Below are positions 62,699-64,000 of a stretch of 64,000 bases of DNA, in pieces. Position numbers and translations under genes: made by a program. The stretch covers positions 1 through 64,000 of the forward strand of contig CAZSEX010000001.1 in the NCBI GenBank assembly GCA_964606065.1, read 5' to 3'. The DNA is from JAFGHJ01 sp964606065 (GTDB lineage: Bacteria; Hydrothermota; UBA3072). The notes under the pieces are model-generated. The model was not told the origin of the DNA, did no database searches, and worked only from the letters and a program-made list of their open reading frames with translations. Position 1 is the first letter of the stretch, and every line of letters begins with the position of its first letter.

Positions 62699-62922
62699 CT
62701 CGCCCGATGAAATAGCTGTTCAGCAAGTAGCGTCTTCTATTTCACCGGGCGAGGAAATTGCCACTCGGCTCTCGGGCTTGTCCCGTGGAATAGAGAGACT
62801 ACTTGCAGGACAAGCTATTCTACGGGATGAACTCCTCTTGAAATACAAGAATTTCAAGAGACCATGCCCGCCTGCCCCATGGAATAGAAGAGCTTCACGC
62901 TTGAGAAGCTATTCCATGGGGC
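62699..62922. repeat. Array of three long-loop palindromes plus one short hairpin
   Basis: 62699-62753: 17-base arms, 16 of 17 paired, 21-base loop. 62781-62827: 13-base arms, 12 of 13, 21-base loop. 62874-62922: 14-base perfect arms GCCCCATGGAATAG, 21-base loop. Between the last two, CTCTTGAAAT/ATTTCAAGAG (62835-62860) is a perfect 10-base hairpin. A 185-codon frame crossing this area is only a by-product. The flanking region 62360-63019 has no intact gene. Confidence 0.85.
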
Positions 62923-63019
62923 GAGCCCTCCGAGACGCAAACCTTTCCAGCAACCCCTCTGATTTTTTATCCAGGGCATTATTAAAAAAAATGGGAGGTA
63001 GGCAATAACCTCTTTTACC

Positions 63020-63048
63020 TTGACAGAAAGAGAACAGCCATTTATTAT
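63020..63048 (+). promoter_or_regulatory. map promoter, predicted leaderless
   Basis: TTGACA (63020-63025), 17-base spacer, TATTAT (63043-63048), then CTCAGT and ATG 63055. No ribosome site. Confidence 0.7.
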
Positions 63049-63054
63049 CTCAGT

Positions 63055-63831
63055 ATGGTAATAATCAAAAGTTCAAAAGAAATCGAAGGAATCAGGGAGG
63101 CTTCAAAGATTCTTGCTGAAACCTTCGAATTCATAGACGAAATTATTAAAGCGGGAATGAAAACAAAAAACCTGGATAGAAGGATAGATGAATTCATAGT
63201 AAAAAACAAAGCTGTTCCGGCTTTCAAAGGTTATAGAGGTTTCCCGGCTGCTTCCTGTATATCGATAAACGAAGTCGTAATTCACGGGATTCCCGGTGAA
63301 AAATCGATAGAAGAAGGGGATGTTGTTGGTGTGGATGTGGGAGTAAAATATAAAGGTTTTTACAGCGACGCCGCCTACACCTTCGGAATAGGCAATTTAA
63401 AAGAGGAGGCGAAAAAACTAATCAGAGTCACAAAAACTGCGCTCTACAATGCGATTCAAGAAATAAAGATAAACAGTAGAATAGGAGACATATCGAATAC
63501 GATTCAAAAAACAGCCGAAGATACCGGATATAATGTGGTGAAAGATTTTGTCGGTCATGGAGTGGGGAAAAATCTGCATGAAGATCCGGCTGTACCTAAT
63601 TTCGGGCAGAAAGGGGTGGGATTGAGGTTGAAAAACGGTATGACAATCGCTATAGAACCCATGATAAATACCGGCACCCATAAAGTTAAAGTTCTAAAAG
63701 ACGGCTGGACAGTGGTTACAGAAGACAAAGGCCTATCAGCTCATTTCGAACACACAGTATTGATATCCGAAAACGGGTCAGAGATTTTAACAAAATCATC
63801 TTTATATGAGAAATTTAAGAAAGAACCTTGA
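63055..63831 (+). CDS. map: Methionine aminopeptidase, type I
   Basis: 258 residues, family length. Metal ligands in their usual segments: GVDVGVKYKGFYSDAAYTF (two Asp), VGHGVGKNLHE (His), IEPMINTG (Glu) and SAHFEHTVLI with the final Glu region. Removes N-terminal Met from nascent proteins. Starts six bases after its -10 element. Overlaps the dGTPase start by 26 bases. Confidence 0.94.
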   Translation: MVIIKSSKEIEGIREASKILAETFEFIDEIIKAGMKTKNLDRRIDEFIVKNKAVPAFKGYRGFPAASCISINEVVIHGIPGEKSIEEGDVVGVDVGVKYKGFYSDAAYTFGIGNLKEEAKKLIRVTKTALYNAIQEIKINSRIGDISNTIQKTAEDTGYNVVKDFVGHGVGKNLHEDPAVPNFGQKGVGLRLKNGMTIAIEPMINTGTHKVKVLKDGWTVVTEDKGLSAHFEHTVLISENGSEILTKSSLYEKFKKEP

Positions 63832-64000
63832 AAAAGTTGAAGAAAAAACTCTTGCTTCATACGCGGTTTTTTCAGGTAAAAGCAAAGGAAGAGTTTATGA
63901 AGAACCCGCCCCGACATACCGAACTCATTTTATGCGGGACAGAGACAGAATCATTCATTCTACCGCTTTCAGACGATTAGAATATAAAACGCAGGTTTTC
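63806..64000 (+). CDS. dGTPase-like dNTP triphosphohydrolase (partial, N-terminus)
   Basis: ATG 63806 opens a frame to the window end (65 codons). MRDRDRIIHSTAFRRLEYKT is the signature start of Dgt/HD-domain dNTPases; the HD residues lie beyond the window. It overlaps map by 26 bases, so the pair is one operon. These enzymes split dNTPs into nucleoside and triphosphate. Confidence 0.88.
   Translation, partial: MRNLRKNLEKVEEKTLASYAVFSGKSKGRVYEEPAPTYRTHFMRDRDRIIHSTAFRRLEYKTQVF

Noticed and set aside
62451..63008. 185-codon plus-strand reading frame
   Set aside because: It runs through the palindrome array and repeat text, has no ribosome site and its peptide is a translation of the inverted repeats.

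Overview
The window is 64 kb of an AT-rich chromosome from an uncultivated-looking Gram-negative bacterium. Evidence for an outer membrane includes beta-barrel proteins (partial DUF5916 protein, patatin-Omp85 fusion, DUF5777 protein), lipoproteins, and secreted proteins ending in a FlgD-like/type-A sorting domain (W-N-G/R-x-D-x-G-x-x-V-x-S-G-x-Y-F-x). Together with a complete Bat aerotolerance operon, DUF6057 and DUF2723 proteins, this points to the FCB side of the tree, for example WOR-3/Stahlbacteria or a neighbouring candidate phylum. That placement is inference; there is no rRNA or tRNA in the window to test it.

Layout. 1-0.8 kb: end of a DUF5916-type protein. 1-5.3 kb: a peptide ABC transporter (YejB/YejE-like permeases, two ATPases), with two paralogous binding proteins further upstream (6.9-8.9 and 10.3-12.2 kb) separated by VapBC-type toxin-antitoxin pairs. 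12.4-21 kb: branched-chain aminotransferase, MFS transporter, patatin-Omp85 protein, DUF2723 membrane glycosyltransferase-like protein. 21.4-36.9 kb: an accessory island with antitoxin-DUF6429, two FosA-like genes, DUF433/DUF5615, a Panacea (PanAT) pair, a TPR / K+-channel / HEPN-like cluster, NUDIX, GNAT, ExbB-like and TPR genes, a frameshifted PIN toxin with its small partner, and HepT-MntA. 37-41.2 kb: secreted beta-helix protein, a small TPR membrane protein, a ferritin-like protein. 41.4-49 kb: MoxR-DUF58-BatABCDE operon. 49.3-55.1 kb: DUF6057 protein, a single-heme beta-propeller with a C-terminal flavinylation-like motif, ResB and CcsA. 55-64 kb: RidA-like protein, MsrB, secreted propeller, hemerythrin, cupredoxin, DUF5777 barrel, shortened nitroreductase, aspartate/glutamate racemase, methionine aminopeptidase and the start of a dGTPase.

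Three things stand out. First, many accessory genes are bounded by direct repeats: 42 bp around PanAT, 34 bp around the channel-HEPN pair, about 119 bp around the ferritin-like gene, about 140 bp around a 4.5 kb block, and a copied promoter/ribosome-site cassette. This looks like a cassette-type gene exchange system working from short repeats, with no transposase or integrase in the window. Second, a dispersed palindrome family has compensating stem changes and a nearly constant 21-nt loop. Third, a flavocytochrome-like beta-propeller is encoded next to its own cytochrome c maturation genes.

Promoters are easy to see (TTGACA-like, 16-17 bp, TATAAT/TATTTT-like). Several of them put the predicted transcription start at or within a few bases of the ATG with no ribosome-binding site, so leaderless expression is probably common here. 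Most intergenic DNA over 300 bases is filled with degenerate repeat words of the CACAGAGA / CTTTGTG / TCACATGTAG kind, which make spurious short reading frames.
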